Below, piece after piece: positions 50,835 to 58,866 of a stretch of 64,000 bases of DNA. The position numbers and the translations under genes are program-made. Source of the DNA: Cohnella zeiphila (GTDB lineage Bacteria; Bacillota; Bacilli; Paenibacillales; Paenibacillaceae). The stretch lies in assembly GCF_014212055.1 (NCBI RefSeq), contig NZ_JACJVO010000051.1, positions 1 to 64,000 of the forward strand. Reading direction: 5' to 3'. The notes below the pieces were generated by a model. That model did no database searches and had not been told where the DNA came from. It was given only the letters and a program-made list of their open reading frames with translations. The stretch's first letter is position 1. Every line of letters starts with the position of its first letter.

Positions 50835-52718
50835 TTATCTCCTGGCTTCCAGCCGGTGACCGATCGTCGGGAACTCGCCGACGCGGAGCTTGGCGCCGCC
50901 GTAGGGCACCAGCGCAAGGTCGACGACCGGCTGGCCGTCCGTCTTCGGGTGGATCGGCGGCGTTCCCGCGCTGTTGTCTTCCATCTTCCAATCGCGAATA
51001 AGCTGACCCTTGGCTTTCAACCTTACGGGAGGACTGCCGGCGTCGAACGGCTGGCAGGCGATGTCCGCCAGTTCGACCTCGAAGCCGGTATCCGCCAGCA
51101 GCCCGTACTTCCACGGCGAGCCCGGGTATACTTCCCAATCGTGAAATTTTTCGCGTTCCTTGACGAGCTGCCAGTTCTCGCGAATCGGCAGCGCGTAGAC
51201 GAGCGGGCCTCGTTCGACGCTGACGGCGAGCAGGTTGCGGGTGACGGTTCTGACGGCCATCGGCAGTCGCAGCGTCAGCCGGTCGCCGTCTAGCCATTCT
51301 CGGCGCACGTCGGCGTAGCCGTCAACCGAATGCAGCGGCACCGGGTCTCCGTTCACCGTCAAGGCAGGGGCTTGGCACCAGGCCGGAATGCGAAGCTTGA
51401 GGCCGAACCGGGCCGGCCGGCTCAGCTTCAGCGATATGTCGACGGTGTCGCGAAACGGATAGTTTCCGCTCACCTGCAGCTCGGCTTCGGCTTCGCCCTT
51501 CTCGCCGACCTGGGCTATCACCGCGCACGGCGCATACGACACGGCAGCCAGTCCTCCATCGCCGTCGCCCATCCACAGGTGCGAGACGAGCTTCGGCCAG
51601 CCTTGGTGCATGTTCGCCGTACAGCAGCCGAAGTGCGGCTCCAGTCCGAACAGATTCGCTTCCGGACCGTTGCTCCACGGGCGCGGAGCCACATTGCACA
51701 GGATCTGGTTCACCTGTTGATCGTACTGATGCGAAGTCCAATCTTTGGAGATCGCCGCCGGCAGCGCGTTGAACGCCACCTTTTCAAGAATATCGCCGAA
51801 GCGTCCGTCTCCGAATATTCGGGTCAGCTGCTCCATGGAGAACATGTATTCCACGACGGCGCAAAGCTCGACGCCCTGGCTCGGATGCGTGCCGGACAGC
51901 CATTCGTCGCCCGAGAACATGCCGTGGGCCTGTCCATGGTACGTCATCAGGCTGTCGATGCCGCGATGCACGGCGTCTTTCTCCCTAACGTCTCCCGTCA
52001 GCTCGAAGCACGCTCCCGGCGCCTTGATTCCCATTGCGACGTTCACGACGTGCGTTTTCCAATCCCATTCCTCCACCTTGCGCCAGAACGGAAAATCGTG
52101 AAAAACGGTCGTCCAGTCCGTCGTCTGGGCCGCCACGATGCCGGCCAGCTCGAGAAGGAACGAATCCCCCGTTCTCCGGTGCAGCCACTGGATCGAAAGC
52201 AGCATCTCCGCGCCGCGAGCTTCCGCCCATCCCTTAAGCGGCTTCACTTCGATCGTCCGGCGCACGTAACGGAAGTACGACGTCAGGAACGGCACGACCC
52301 GTTCGTCTCCCGTCGCTTCCGCGTACTGTGTCAGCACCTTCAGCATGATCATGTAATGCCACCAGTCATATTCCCGGCTCACCTCGGAATTGACCGTCTC
52401 GATGCGGTCCGGTCCGAAAGACCCGTTCTCCAATTGACTGGCCAGCGACCATTCCACCCATCGCTTCGCCTTGGCGATCAGCTTCTCGTCTTCCAGCAAG
52501 TAAGCTAGCGGCAGCAAGCCGTCCAAATAATAAGGCCCGCGCTCCCAGCTCTCCCCCTTGCCTCCGATCCAGCCGTTGTCCGGACCGACGTCCGGCCAAT
52601 GCTCCTCCAGATGCCCCGTCAAACCGTCGGCTTGAATGCGCAGCTGATCGAGAAGCCATTGCCGCGGCTTGATCGCTCCCAGCGGCAGCGTTTCGAATGC
52701 CGTTCTTCTTCTGCCCAT
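50835..52718 (-). CDS. GH127-type beta-L-arabinofuranosidase
   Basis: ATG 52718 behind AGGAGATAAGG gives 627 residues. The (alpha/alpha)6 barrel (about 1-420) keeps the zinc/nucleophile set of family GH127 (DUF1680): Glu-x-Cys at E284/C286 in VELCAVVEYM and the vicinal Cys pair C365-C366 in FGCCTANMHQGWPK, where the Cys nucleophile sits. Beta-sandwich domains follow. No signal peptide: it acts in the cytoplasm on imported arabino-oligosaccharides. It is divergent from an AraC-type gene that is probably its activator. The assignment to arabinofuranosidase rests on the family; relatives (GH146, other DUF1680) have similar substrates. Confidence 0.87.
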   Translation of the reverse strand: MGRRRTAFETLPLGAIKPRQWLLDQLRIQADGLTGHLEEHWPDVGPDNGWIGGKGESWERGPYYLDGLLPLAYLLEDEKLIAKAKRWVEWSLASQLENGSFGPDRIETVNSEVSREYDWWHYMIMLKVLTQYAEATGDERVVPFLTSYFRYVRRTIEVKPLKGWAEARGAEMLLSIQWLHRRTGDSFLLELAGIVAAQTTDWTTVFHDFPFWRKVEEWDWKTHVVNVAMGIKAPGACFELTGDVREKDAVHRGIDSLMTYHGQAHGMFSGDEWLSGTHPSQGVELCAVVEYMFSMEQLTRIFGDGRFGDILEKVAFNALPAAISKDWTSHQYDQQVNQILCNVAPRPWSNGPEANLFGLEPHFGCCTANMHQGWPKLVSHLWMGDGDGGLAAVSYAPCAVIAQVGEKGEAEAELQVSGNYPFRDTVDISLKLSRPARFGLKLRIPAWCQAPALTVNGDPVPLHSVDGYADVRREWLDGDRLTLRLPMAVRTVTRNLLAVSVERGPLVYALPIRENWQLVKEREKFHDWEVYPGSPWKYGLLADTGFEVELADIACQPFDAGSPPVRLKAKGQLIRDWKMEDNSAGTPPIHPKTDGQPVVDLALVPYGGAKLRVGEFPTIGHRLEARR

Positions 52719-52902
52719 GACCTTATCTCCTCGCTTTTCTCCCAATCTCCCGGCCTTCTATCCGAATATATCACCGTCCGGGGGCCTGCGCCGATATCCG
52801 AACGCACACTGTTTTTGTCCGATCGCAACATGATGGCAGAGGTCAATGACGCAATTAGCCGTTATAATAAAAGGAAAATCCGCTAGCCCGGGAGGGAAAC
52901 GA

Positions 52903-53760
52903 ATGTTCCAATTTATATCTCCGCCTCTGCCGCACTTCATCCTATGCGGAGAAGACACCTACCCGATCGGCGGCAAGCACGCCGACCGTTCCGGCATCGG
53001 CGTCTTCGATCTGCTGCTCGTGACCCGCGGCTGCCTCCACATAGCGGAGGAGAACGTCCCGCTGACGATCGGCCCCGGTTCGTTCGCCCTGTTTCGGCCG
53101 GACCGCGCGCATCGGACGACGGAGCCCTGCCGGGAAGAGACGCATTTCTATTGGGCCCACTTTCAGACGCTCGGCCTCTGGGGCGAGGCCGAATCGGAAG
53201 AACCGGCCGGCGGCTCCGGACCCGAAGAAACGTATCGCGCCATGGATCAGTTCGCGATTTATTTGCCCAGGTCCGGGACGCTGCCTTCCCCCGAACCCGC
53301 CTTCGCTCAGCTTCGCCAACTGTCGGCGATGCAGGAAGATTCGTCAGCCCCCTCGCATTGGCGGCGGCAGCTGCTGTTCCAGGAGCTGCTGCTTCGGCTC
53401 CGGGAGGAGACGAAGCTTCCTCCGGGCAGCTCCTATCTGACGATCGCGGACGAGGCGGCCGCCTTCCTGCGCCGAAATTACAAGGCGGCCTTCACCTACC
53501 GGAAGATGTCCGACGCGCTTCATTTTCACGCCAACTACATCTCCCTCTGCATGAAAAGGGTGTACGGCTGCACGCCGCTCGACTATTTGACCCGCTACCG
53601 GGTGGAGCAGGCGAAGCGGCTGCTGATCGACACGAACGAGGCGGTCGGACGGATCGCCGAAGAATCGGGCTTCGGTTCCTTCCCCTACTTCGTCCGCTGC
53701 TTCGGCCGGCTGGCCGGCATGACGCCAGCGGCGTTCCGCAAGCAGTTCCGGGAGAGATGA
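52903..53760 (+). CDS. AraC-family transcriptional regulator with cupin sensor
   Basis: ATG 52903 behind GGGAGGG gives 285 residues. The N-terminal cupin (about 20-110: FDLLLVTRGCLHIAEENVPL, PGSFALFRPDRAHRT) binds sugar in this group. The C-terminal double helix-turn-helix (about 190-285) includes MSDALHFHANYISLCMKRVY and VGRIAEESGFGSFPYFVRCF. It is divergent from the GH127 gene with 184 bases between, so it is likely its arabinose-type sensor. Confidence 0.87.
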   Translation: MFQFISPPLPHFILCGEDTYPIGGKHADRSGIGVFDLLLVTRGCLHIAEENVPLTIGPGSFALFRPDRAHRTTEPCREETHFYWAHFQTLGLWGEAESEEPAGGSGPEETYRAMDQFAIYLPRSGTLPSPEPAFAQLRQLSAMQEDSSAPSHWRRQLLFQELLLRLREETKLPPGSSYLTIADEAAAFLRRNYKAAFTYRKMSDALHFHANYISLCMKRVYGCTPLDYLTRYRVEQAKRLLIDTNEAVGRIAEESGFGSFPYFVRCFGRLAGMTPAAFRKQFRER

Positions 53761-53783
53761 AGATAGCGGAAGAAACAAAAAAA

Positions 53784-53824
53784 ATACGACACCTCCACGG
53801 AAAGAACCGGTTCAGGTGTCGTAT
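53784..53824 (-). terminator. Terminator between AraC and YdjO-type genes
   Basis: ATACGACACCT pairs perfectly with AGGTGTCGTAT; on the minus strand it is followed by TTTTTTTT. It serves the converging minus-strand zinc-ribbon gene and probably the + strand AraC gene too. Confidence 0.75.
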
Positions 53825-53848
53825 GCTCTCGTCGAAATCCGATAATGG

Positions 53849-54076
53849 CTAAATTCGAACCCCGAGACTCTTGGACTTTATGTCCTTGTCCGGATTTATG
53901 ATTTGCGGCAAGTTTTTCACGCTGCTGATCATGGGAGAATGGCATAGATGGCAGACGGGCACGTCCGCGAACGCAAAGTCGTCCCGAATCCAGCCGTTGC
54001 ATTCCTTATTCTCGCACGTCCAAATCTTGGTGTCCTCGTGAGGGAGATCTTCTACCGGTTTGCTTCGATAAGCCAT
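53849..54076 (-). CDS. YdjO-family zinc-ribbon protein
   Basis: 75 residues. Two cysteine pairs (WTCENKECNGW and VCHLCHSP) form a zinc ribbon, as in the cold-inducible YdjO family of bacilli. ATG follows TAAGGAGG. Function is unknown; family members are small cytoplasmic proteins. It is a single-gene unit with its own terminator. Confidence 0.85.
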   Translation of the reverse strand: MAYRSKPVEDLPHEDTKIWTCENKECNGWIRDDFAFADVPVCHLCHSPMISSVKNLPQIINPDKDIKSKSLGVRI

Positions 54077-54209
54077 GGTGAATTCCTCCTTAAAATCGAT
54101 TGGCCTGTTATTTCGGCATAAAACAAAAATTCACATGATGAGAAAGGTTCCCGCGCGCAAGTGAACCCTTTGCAACATGTGATTTAAAGACTAAATATAA
54201 CACAAAGTA

Positions 54210-54575
54210 ATGCATAAAGCAAACGAATGTGGTATTCTAAAGCTTATATTGTTGGAAGAGGTGATTCGACTGAAGAAAAAAAACAAACCGATTTCATTTG
54301 ACGAGTTGTTGAAAGAGCTGCAAGGAGCAAAGTCGTCCGAGGGCGAGCAACGGCAGGTTGCCCTGGAGGAATTGTTCAACGAAGCTTTCATGAGCCGCTG
54401 CTCTTCCCTTAAGAGCTTTGAGGAATTTCTCCATAAAGGAAATTTTACGGCCAAGACGCAAGAGGACCTGAACAACATCCCCGACGAGCTTATGGACCGG
54501 CATGTGGACCGGGAAACCCACTTTACGAATTGGAAAGCGATGCTCGACCAAGCGACTGCGGAATATAACGGCTAA
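54210..54575 (+). CDS. Small conserved Paenibacillaceae-type protein of unknown function
   Basis: The frame opens at ATG 54210, but the better ribosome site (GGAAGAGGTG) points to a start at a CTG at 54270, giving LKKKNKPISFDELLKELQGA as the N-terminus. The product of 101-121 residues is charged and helical with no signal or membrane segment. I do not recognise a domain. The codon pattern is coding-like, and it ends shortly before a terminator region. It stands alone between the YdjO gene and the Gfo/Idh operon. Confidence 0.6.
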   Translation: MHKANECGILKLILLEEVIRLKKKNKPISFDELLKELQGAKSSEGEQRQVALEELFNEAFMSRCSSLKSFEEFLHKGNFTAKTQEDLNNIPDELMDRHVDRETHFTNWKAMLDQATAEYNG

Positions 54576-54698
54576 TAGGCGGGAACCGGCCCGGCCGATA
54601 ACGAAGCGGAGGAGCGCGAAGCTTATCCGCTCCTTACCGTGCCAAAAACCTCCGTTACATCGGGTCCTCCCGGAGGGAGCGAGTCGATGCACGCCAAA

Positions 54699-54732
54699 AG
54701 AGGCGCTCCCGGCCGATGCCGGAAGCGCCTCT
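54699..54732 (-). terminator. Terminator of the Gfo/Idh operon
   Basis: AGAGGCGCT and AGCGCCTCT close a perfect outer stem extended by CCGGC/GCCGG; on the minus strand it is followed by TTTTGGCG. It lies 24 bases after the oxidoreductase stop. Confidence 0.75.
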
Positions 54733-54755
54733 AATTGGAGCGCTATTCCGTTCGC

Positions 54756-55769
54756 TCAGGATACCGCGACCGGCACGCCGCCCTGATCGGCCGAGCGGAT
54801 CTCCGCCTCGACGATCGCGATCGAGCCGACCGCGCTCTCCGGCGTGCACACCGACACCGGCTTGCCGCTCGCGACTGAATCGAGGAAATACTTGAGCTCG
54901 CGATAGTAGCCCATATCCGGCGACAGTTCGGCGGCAAAGCCCGTCTCCCCCGCCGGATGCACCTTCAATTCGTCTCCGGCCAGCACGAGAGTGGCTTTCT
55001 CGAAGTTGACCCGGAACGTCATCGAGAAGCCGACATCCCCCTGAAGCGACCAGTCGGCTTGGGCATTCACCACTTTGCCGTCCGGGTAGGCGTAGTTCGT
55101 CGAGACGGTGTCGTATGCGCTGCCCGGGATGACGTTGCGGGCGATCGAGGATACCCGCTCCGGCTTGCCGAACAGCCAATGGATCATGTCCGTGTCGTGA
55201 ACGTGCATGTCCAGCATGCAGCCCCCGCTGCGCTCTCCGTTCAAGAACCAGCCCTGCGGCGCGGCGGAGCCGCGGAAGAAGGATCCCGCCGTCACGGCGC
55301 CGTATCTTCCGTCTTCGACGCACGCCTTCAAATATTCGTAAGCCGGCCAGAAGCGGAGGCACTGCCCGATCATGAGCGTCTTGCCCGTGCGGGCCGCCGT
55401 CTCCGCCATCTTGCTGGCTTCTTCCAGGCTTCGCGCCATCGGCTTCTCGCACATCACGTGATATCCCCGCTCCAGCAGGCCGCAAGTCAATTCGGCATGC
55501 AGATCGGTCGGCAGCGTAATGTCCACGACGTCGAGCTCTTCCGACGCCAGCATCTTCTCGATGTCGTCGTACAATTGGAACGGCGACAGGTCGTACACCT
55601 CTTGTTCCGTGGCGATGTTGCCGTTCGCCTTCGAGTTTTTCAGCTGCTCGATCTGCACGTCGCAGATGGCGACGAGCCGGAAGTCCGCTCCTTCCTCCAT
55701 CAGCCGAACGTAGTTGTCGAAGTGCATGCGTCCCATGAAGCCGAAGCCGACCAGCCCGATTTTCAACAT
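54756..55769 (-). CDS. Gfo/Idh/MocA-family oxidoreductase
   Basis: 337 residues. The N-terminal Rossmann fold has IGLVGFGFMGRMH (about 3-15), followed by MCEKPMARS (about 93-101), the EKP motif with the catalytic Lys. The central HVHDTDMIHWLFGKP gives the other substrate-binding residues of the family. NAD(P)-dependent oxidation of a sugar or inositol hydroxyl is expected. Its start is one base after the stop of the TIM-barrel isomerase gene, which indicates co-translation. The pair Gfo/Idh plus isomerase is usual in keto-sugar and inositol-like catabolism. Confidence 0.88.
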   Translation of the reverse strand: MLKIGLVGFGFMGRMHFDNYVRLMEEGADFRLVAICDVQIEQLKNSKANGNIATEQEVYDLSPFQLYDDIEKMLASEELDVVDITLPTDLHAELTCGLLERGYHVMCEKPMARSLEEASKMAETAARTGKTLMIGQCLRFWPAYEYLKACVEDGRYGAVTAGSFFRGSAAPQGWFLNGERSGGCMLDMHVHDTDMIHWLFGKPERVSSIARNVIPGSAYDTVSTNYAYPDGKVVNAQADWSLQGDVGFSMTFRVNFEKATLVLAGDELKVHPAGETGFAAELSPDMGYYRELKYFLDSVASGKPVSVCTPESAVGSIAIVEAEIRSADQGGVPVAVS

Positions 55770-55770
55770 G

Positions 55771-56613
55771 TCAGTTCCTCCCCAGTATCGCGTCCATCGC
55801 GCCGGACGTATTGAAAATGATTTGTTCCGAGTGGTGGTTGTAAGGCGGAATCATCTCCGCGGTCACGTAATTGTCGTAGCCGATCGCCTGAAGCGCCGCC
55901 ACGACCGCCGGGTAATCGACGTCGCCCGCCAGCAGGTCCACGAATCCGTGCAGTCCGCCCGCCTGACGGCGGTAGTCCTTGAAGTGAACTTTCTTGATCC
56001 GATGGCCGAGAATGCGGATCCAGTGCTCGGGATAGCCGCTGTACACCGTATTGCCGACGTCGAAGTAAGAGCCGACGAATTCGGAGCCGACCGCGTCGAG
56101 GAAAGAGCGCATCTCCAGCGGCGACAGCAGGAACTTGTTCCAGACGTTCTCGATGCCGATGGAGACGCCCGTCTGCTTCGCGTAAGGAGCCAGCTTCGAG
56201 ATCGCGTCGAGCGCCCGATCGTAAGCGCGCTCGTAGTCGACCACTTCCGCGCCGGGAATGAAGTCCACGCCGACCGCCCCGGGAATGACCAGAATAGCGT
56301 CGACGCCGAGAACCGCCGCGAAATCAAGCTGCTTCTTGCAGATGTCGATCGCCTTCTCGCGGGTTGCCGCGTTCTCGCTCGTCATCGGATACGACCAGTA
56401 AAGGCCGGTCGCCAGACCCGCGATGCCGAGCTCCGCTTCCTCCAGACGGGCCAGGATGTCGCGAAGGTCCTTCTCCGTCGAGCCGAGCCCCAGCTCCCCT
56501 TCCTCGTTCAGAGACAGCTCGATGCCGTCGAAGCCGGCCTTCTTCGCCAGCTTGATGCAGTCCGCGACCGGCGTTCCGTCCCGGAACGACCAGATGTTGA
56601 TGCCCTTTTTCAT
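55771..56613 (-). CDS. Sugar phosphate isomerase/epimerase-type TIM-barrel protein
   Basis: 280 residues of the xylose-isomerase-like TIM barrel family. Metal-ligand blocks are DGIELSLNEEGE near the N-terminus, SIGIENVWNKF in the middle, GSYFDVGNTV and VHFKDYRR later, and NYVTAEMIPP at the end. Start ATG follows AGGAGG. Families of this type include IolE/IolI/3-keto-isomerases. Between a CBM9-like protein and a Gfo/Idh oxidoreductase, it likely acts on the oxidised sugar. Confidence 0.87.
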   Translation of the reverse strand: MKKGINIWSFRDGTPVADCIKLAKKAGFDGIELSLNEEGELGLGSTEKDLRDILARLEEAELGIAGLATGLYWSYPMTSENAATREKAIDICKKQLDFAAVLGVDAILVIPGAVGVDFIPGAEVVDYERAYDRALDAISKLAPYAKQTGVSIGIENVWNKFLLSPLEMRSFLDAVGSEFVGSYFDVGNTVYSGYPEHWIRILGHRIKKVHFKDYRRQAGGLHGFVDLLAGDVDYPAVVAALQAIGYDNYVTAEMIPPYNHHSEQIIFNTSGAMDAILGRN

Positions 56614-56653
56614 GCCACCTTCTCCTCCTCGTTATGAAAATCGAAAATGTCGC

Positions 56654-57292
56654 TTACGCCAGCTCAATCGTGCCGAATCGGGACGGGATATGGAAATTGA
56701 TTTTCCCCGTCGGCCGCCATGCCTGAAATTCCCTTACACCCGCCGCGTCCTCGTCGATCCGGTAAAAATTCGCCCGCCACCGGACGCCCGAAACGAGCGG
56801 AGCCGCAAAGTGCGACGCGGGAATGGAGATCAGATACTCGCGGCAATCCGAATCCGTCAGGCGAACGGACGTCCGCAGTCCCTCCAGGTCCCACTCCTTG
56901 TCCAGCTTGGTGACGCGGTCCACACCGTCGTTCTCGACCCAAGCGTCGAACACGACGTTGCGGGGGCTGACTTCGAGCTCCAAGTACTTCCGGCCCAAGC
57001 CTTCCTCGTCGAGGAACAGTTCGACGACATCCTGCTCGTACAGCGGGTCGTCCCGGTTCTCGAACTTCGACGCCGCATGCGTATCCCGGCACAGGAAGCG
57101 GACGTAGAAGCGATCGGGGCTCCAGCAGCACTGCACCTGCGTCTCTTCCCGCGGCGGTTGGCCTGTCGCCGCGTGCGCCAGAAGAACGGAAGCGCATTCG
57201 CTCCAGTCGACCGTTTCATCTCCGCCTCCGGGGCGAACGAACCGGGCCCTCGGGCACGAATACAGTTCGGACAACTCCGCACTCTCCTTCAT
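56654..57292 (-). CDS. CBM9-like carbohydrate-binding protein
   Basis: 212 residues forming one carbohydrate-binding family 9-like beta-sandwich (WSPDRFYVRFLCRDTHA, EQDVVELFLDEEGLGRKYLE, VRWRANFYRID), the group found alone in many glycan loci. No signal peptide, enzyme domain or membrane segment is present, so it seems cytoplasmic. It starts a three-gene operon with the isomerase and Gfo/Idh genes and is divergent from an AraC-type gene. Its role is unknown; perhaps it binds the oligosaccharide or an intermediate. Confidence 0.78.
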   Translation of the reverse strand: MKESAELSELYSCPRARFVRPGGGDETVDWSECASVLLAHAATGQPPREETQVQCCWSPDRFYVRFLCRDTHAASKFENRDDPLYEQDVVELFLDEEGLGRKYLELEVSPRNVVFDAWVENDGVDRVTKLDKEWDLEGLRTSVRLTDSDCREYLISIPASHFAAPLVSGVRWRANFYRIDEDAAGVREFQAWRPTGKINFHIPSRFGTIELA

Positions 57293-57430
57293 TTGACTGA
57301 TTCCGTGCTATTGTCGGGGTCATGCGATTGTGCAATAATAGCTATATTGTAAAAGATCAGGTGCCGATTTTCTTTAGCGGGAAAAGCGATTATGTGGATC
57401 ATTCCGTGATCCTGGATGGGAGGGAAACGT

Positions 57431-58336
57431 ATGGAGTCCCGTTCCGACGGCGGCTATCCGCTGCAGCGGCGCGCGCCGTTCCGGGAATGGTCGCCAAGCG
57501 TCCACTACGCCCGGCATCAGCGGATGTCGACCGGCGTTTTGACGCAGCGGCGGCTCTACGATTTCGAACTGCTGTACGTCAGCCAGGGAGAAGCGGCGAC
57601 GACGATGCGCGGGCAGCGGCATACGATCGCGGCAGGGCAGCTGATTTTCCTGCCGTCAGGCGTCTATCACCGCAACGAGGTCGTCTCGGAGCCGGAGGCC
57701 CGTTTCCTCGGCATCCACTTCGATTTCTTCGACGAGCTCGACATCCAGACCGAATCGGACATGATCGTGAACGAAGACTCGCCGCAGCCGGACAAGTTCG
57801 CCCGCGAAGCGCTGTCCGACGCCTTTCCGCCGCTGTCCTCCGCCGCCGTCTATACGGTTCCGCTCGTCTTCGTCCAGACGATGGAGCAGATCGTTCAGGA
57901 GTTCGCGATGCGGCCCGTCGGCTACGAGCTGGCGTGCAAGGCGCTTATGCTGAGCCTGCTCGCCCAGCTCGCGCGTCTGCCGCGCGGCCGGCCCGACGCC
58001 GCCTCCCCGCACGACCCGAAGCTGCAGGCGCTGATGACGGCGATCGAAGCCGAGCCTGCCCGGCCGTGGACGAACCGGGACGTGGCCGGCAGCCTCCATC
58101 TCAGCTTGGACCACGCGGCCAAGCTATTCAAGCAGGCGTCCGGCCTCTCTCCCGGCGAATTCGTCCATGCCGTCCGGCACCGCGAAGCCCGGCGGCTGCT
58201 GCGCGAGACCGACCTGTCGGTCGAGAGGGTCGGCGAGAGCGTCGGGTACGGCGACATCCACTACTTCAGCCGCGTGTTCCGCCGTCACGAAGGCATCTCT
58301 CCGACCGATTACCGGAAGCTGTCGCGAATTTTGTAA
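57431..58336 (+). CDS. AraC-family transcriptional regulator
   Basis: ATG 57431, six bases after GGGAGGG, gives 301 residues. A cupin sensor (about 35-120: FELLYVSQGEAATTMRGQRH, LIFLPSGVYHRN) is followed by the AraC domain (about 200-300) with VAGSLHLSLDHAAKLFKQAS and VERVGESVGYGDIHYFSRVF. It is divergent from the CBM9-like/isomerase/Gfo operon over a 138-base gap and is likely its activator. The SRPBCC gene follows 23 bases downstream, so they may be co-transcribed. Confidence 0.87.
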   Translation: MESRSDGGYPLQRRAPFREWSPSVHYARHQRMSTGVLTQRRLYDFELLYVSQGEAATTMRGQRHTIAAGQLIFLPSGVYHRNEVVSEPEARFLGIHFDFFDELDIQTESDMIVNEDSPQPDKFAREALSDAFPPLSSAAVYTVPLVFVQTMEQIVQEFAMRPVGYELACKALMLSLLAQLARLPRGRPDAASPHDPKLQALMTAIEAEPARPWTNRDVAGSLHLSLDHAAKLFKQASGLSPGEFVHAVRHREARRLLRETDLSVERVGESVGYGDIHYFSRVFRRHEGISPTDYRKLSRIL

Positions 58337-58359
58337 TTCACGAATGGGAGGAAGCGGGC

Positions 58360-58800
58360 ATGAAATTTTCCAACGGCATCGTGGCGAATGTCTCCGAAGA
58401 AGCATTATGGCTCGCATGGTCGGACGTGCCTTCATGGCCGAGGTGGGATACGGAGCTGATTGAAGCGGCGCTGGAAGGCCCTTTTGCCGCCGGAACTGCC
58501 GGGAAGATGAGATCGAAGAAGGGCGGCGTATGGTCCGCGTTCCGGATCGTGGAAGTCCGGCGGGACAAGGGCTACTCTTGCATCGTCCCCATGCCGGGAG
58601 GTGAGCTGCGGTTCGACCGCACGTTCGAGCGGATCGGCCCCGGCATGCTGCGCATCACGCACGATCTGATCTTCGGCGGAGCTTTAGGCTGGCTGTACGC
58701 ATGGCTCGTCGGCCGGCCGACGAACAGGATCTATCCCGAGCTGCTGCGGCTGTTCGTCGAGGTCGTACGGGAAAAGGAGCAAGAGTTGAGAACGGATTGA
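58360..58800 (+). CDS. SRPBCC-superfamily (START-like) protein
   Basis: 146 residues of the polyketide-cyclase/START-like helix-grip fold: VSEEALWLAWSDVPSWPRWD, the GTAGKMRSKKGG strand, and the long C-terminal helix PELLRLFVEVVREKEQEL. Such proteins bind a hydrophobic ligand. ATG follows GGGAGGAAG. It is probably in an operon with the AraC regulator; there is no evidence of a link to glycan use. Confidence 0.8.
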   Translation: MKFSNGIVANVSEEALWLAWSDVPSWPRWDTELIEAALEGPFAAGTAGKMRSKKGGVWSAFRIVEVRRDKGYSCIVPMPGGELRFDRTFERIGPGMLRITHDLIFGGALGWLYAWLVGRPTNRIYPELLRLFVEVVREKEQELRTD

Positions 58801-58866
58801 GCCGTCGGAAAGTTGCCTCTCCGCAGCTCAATCCGCCATTTAGACCGATCTGCCGTCCGATCAGGT

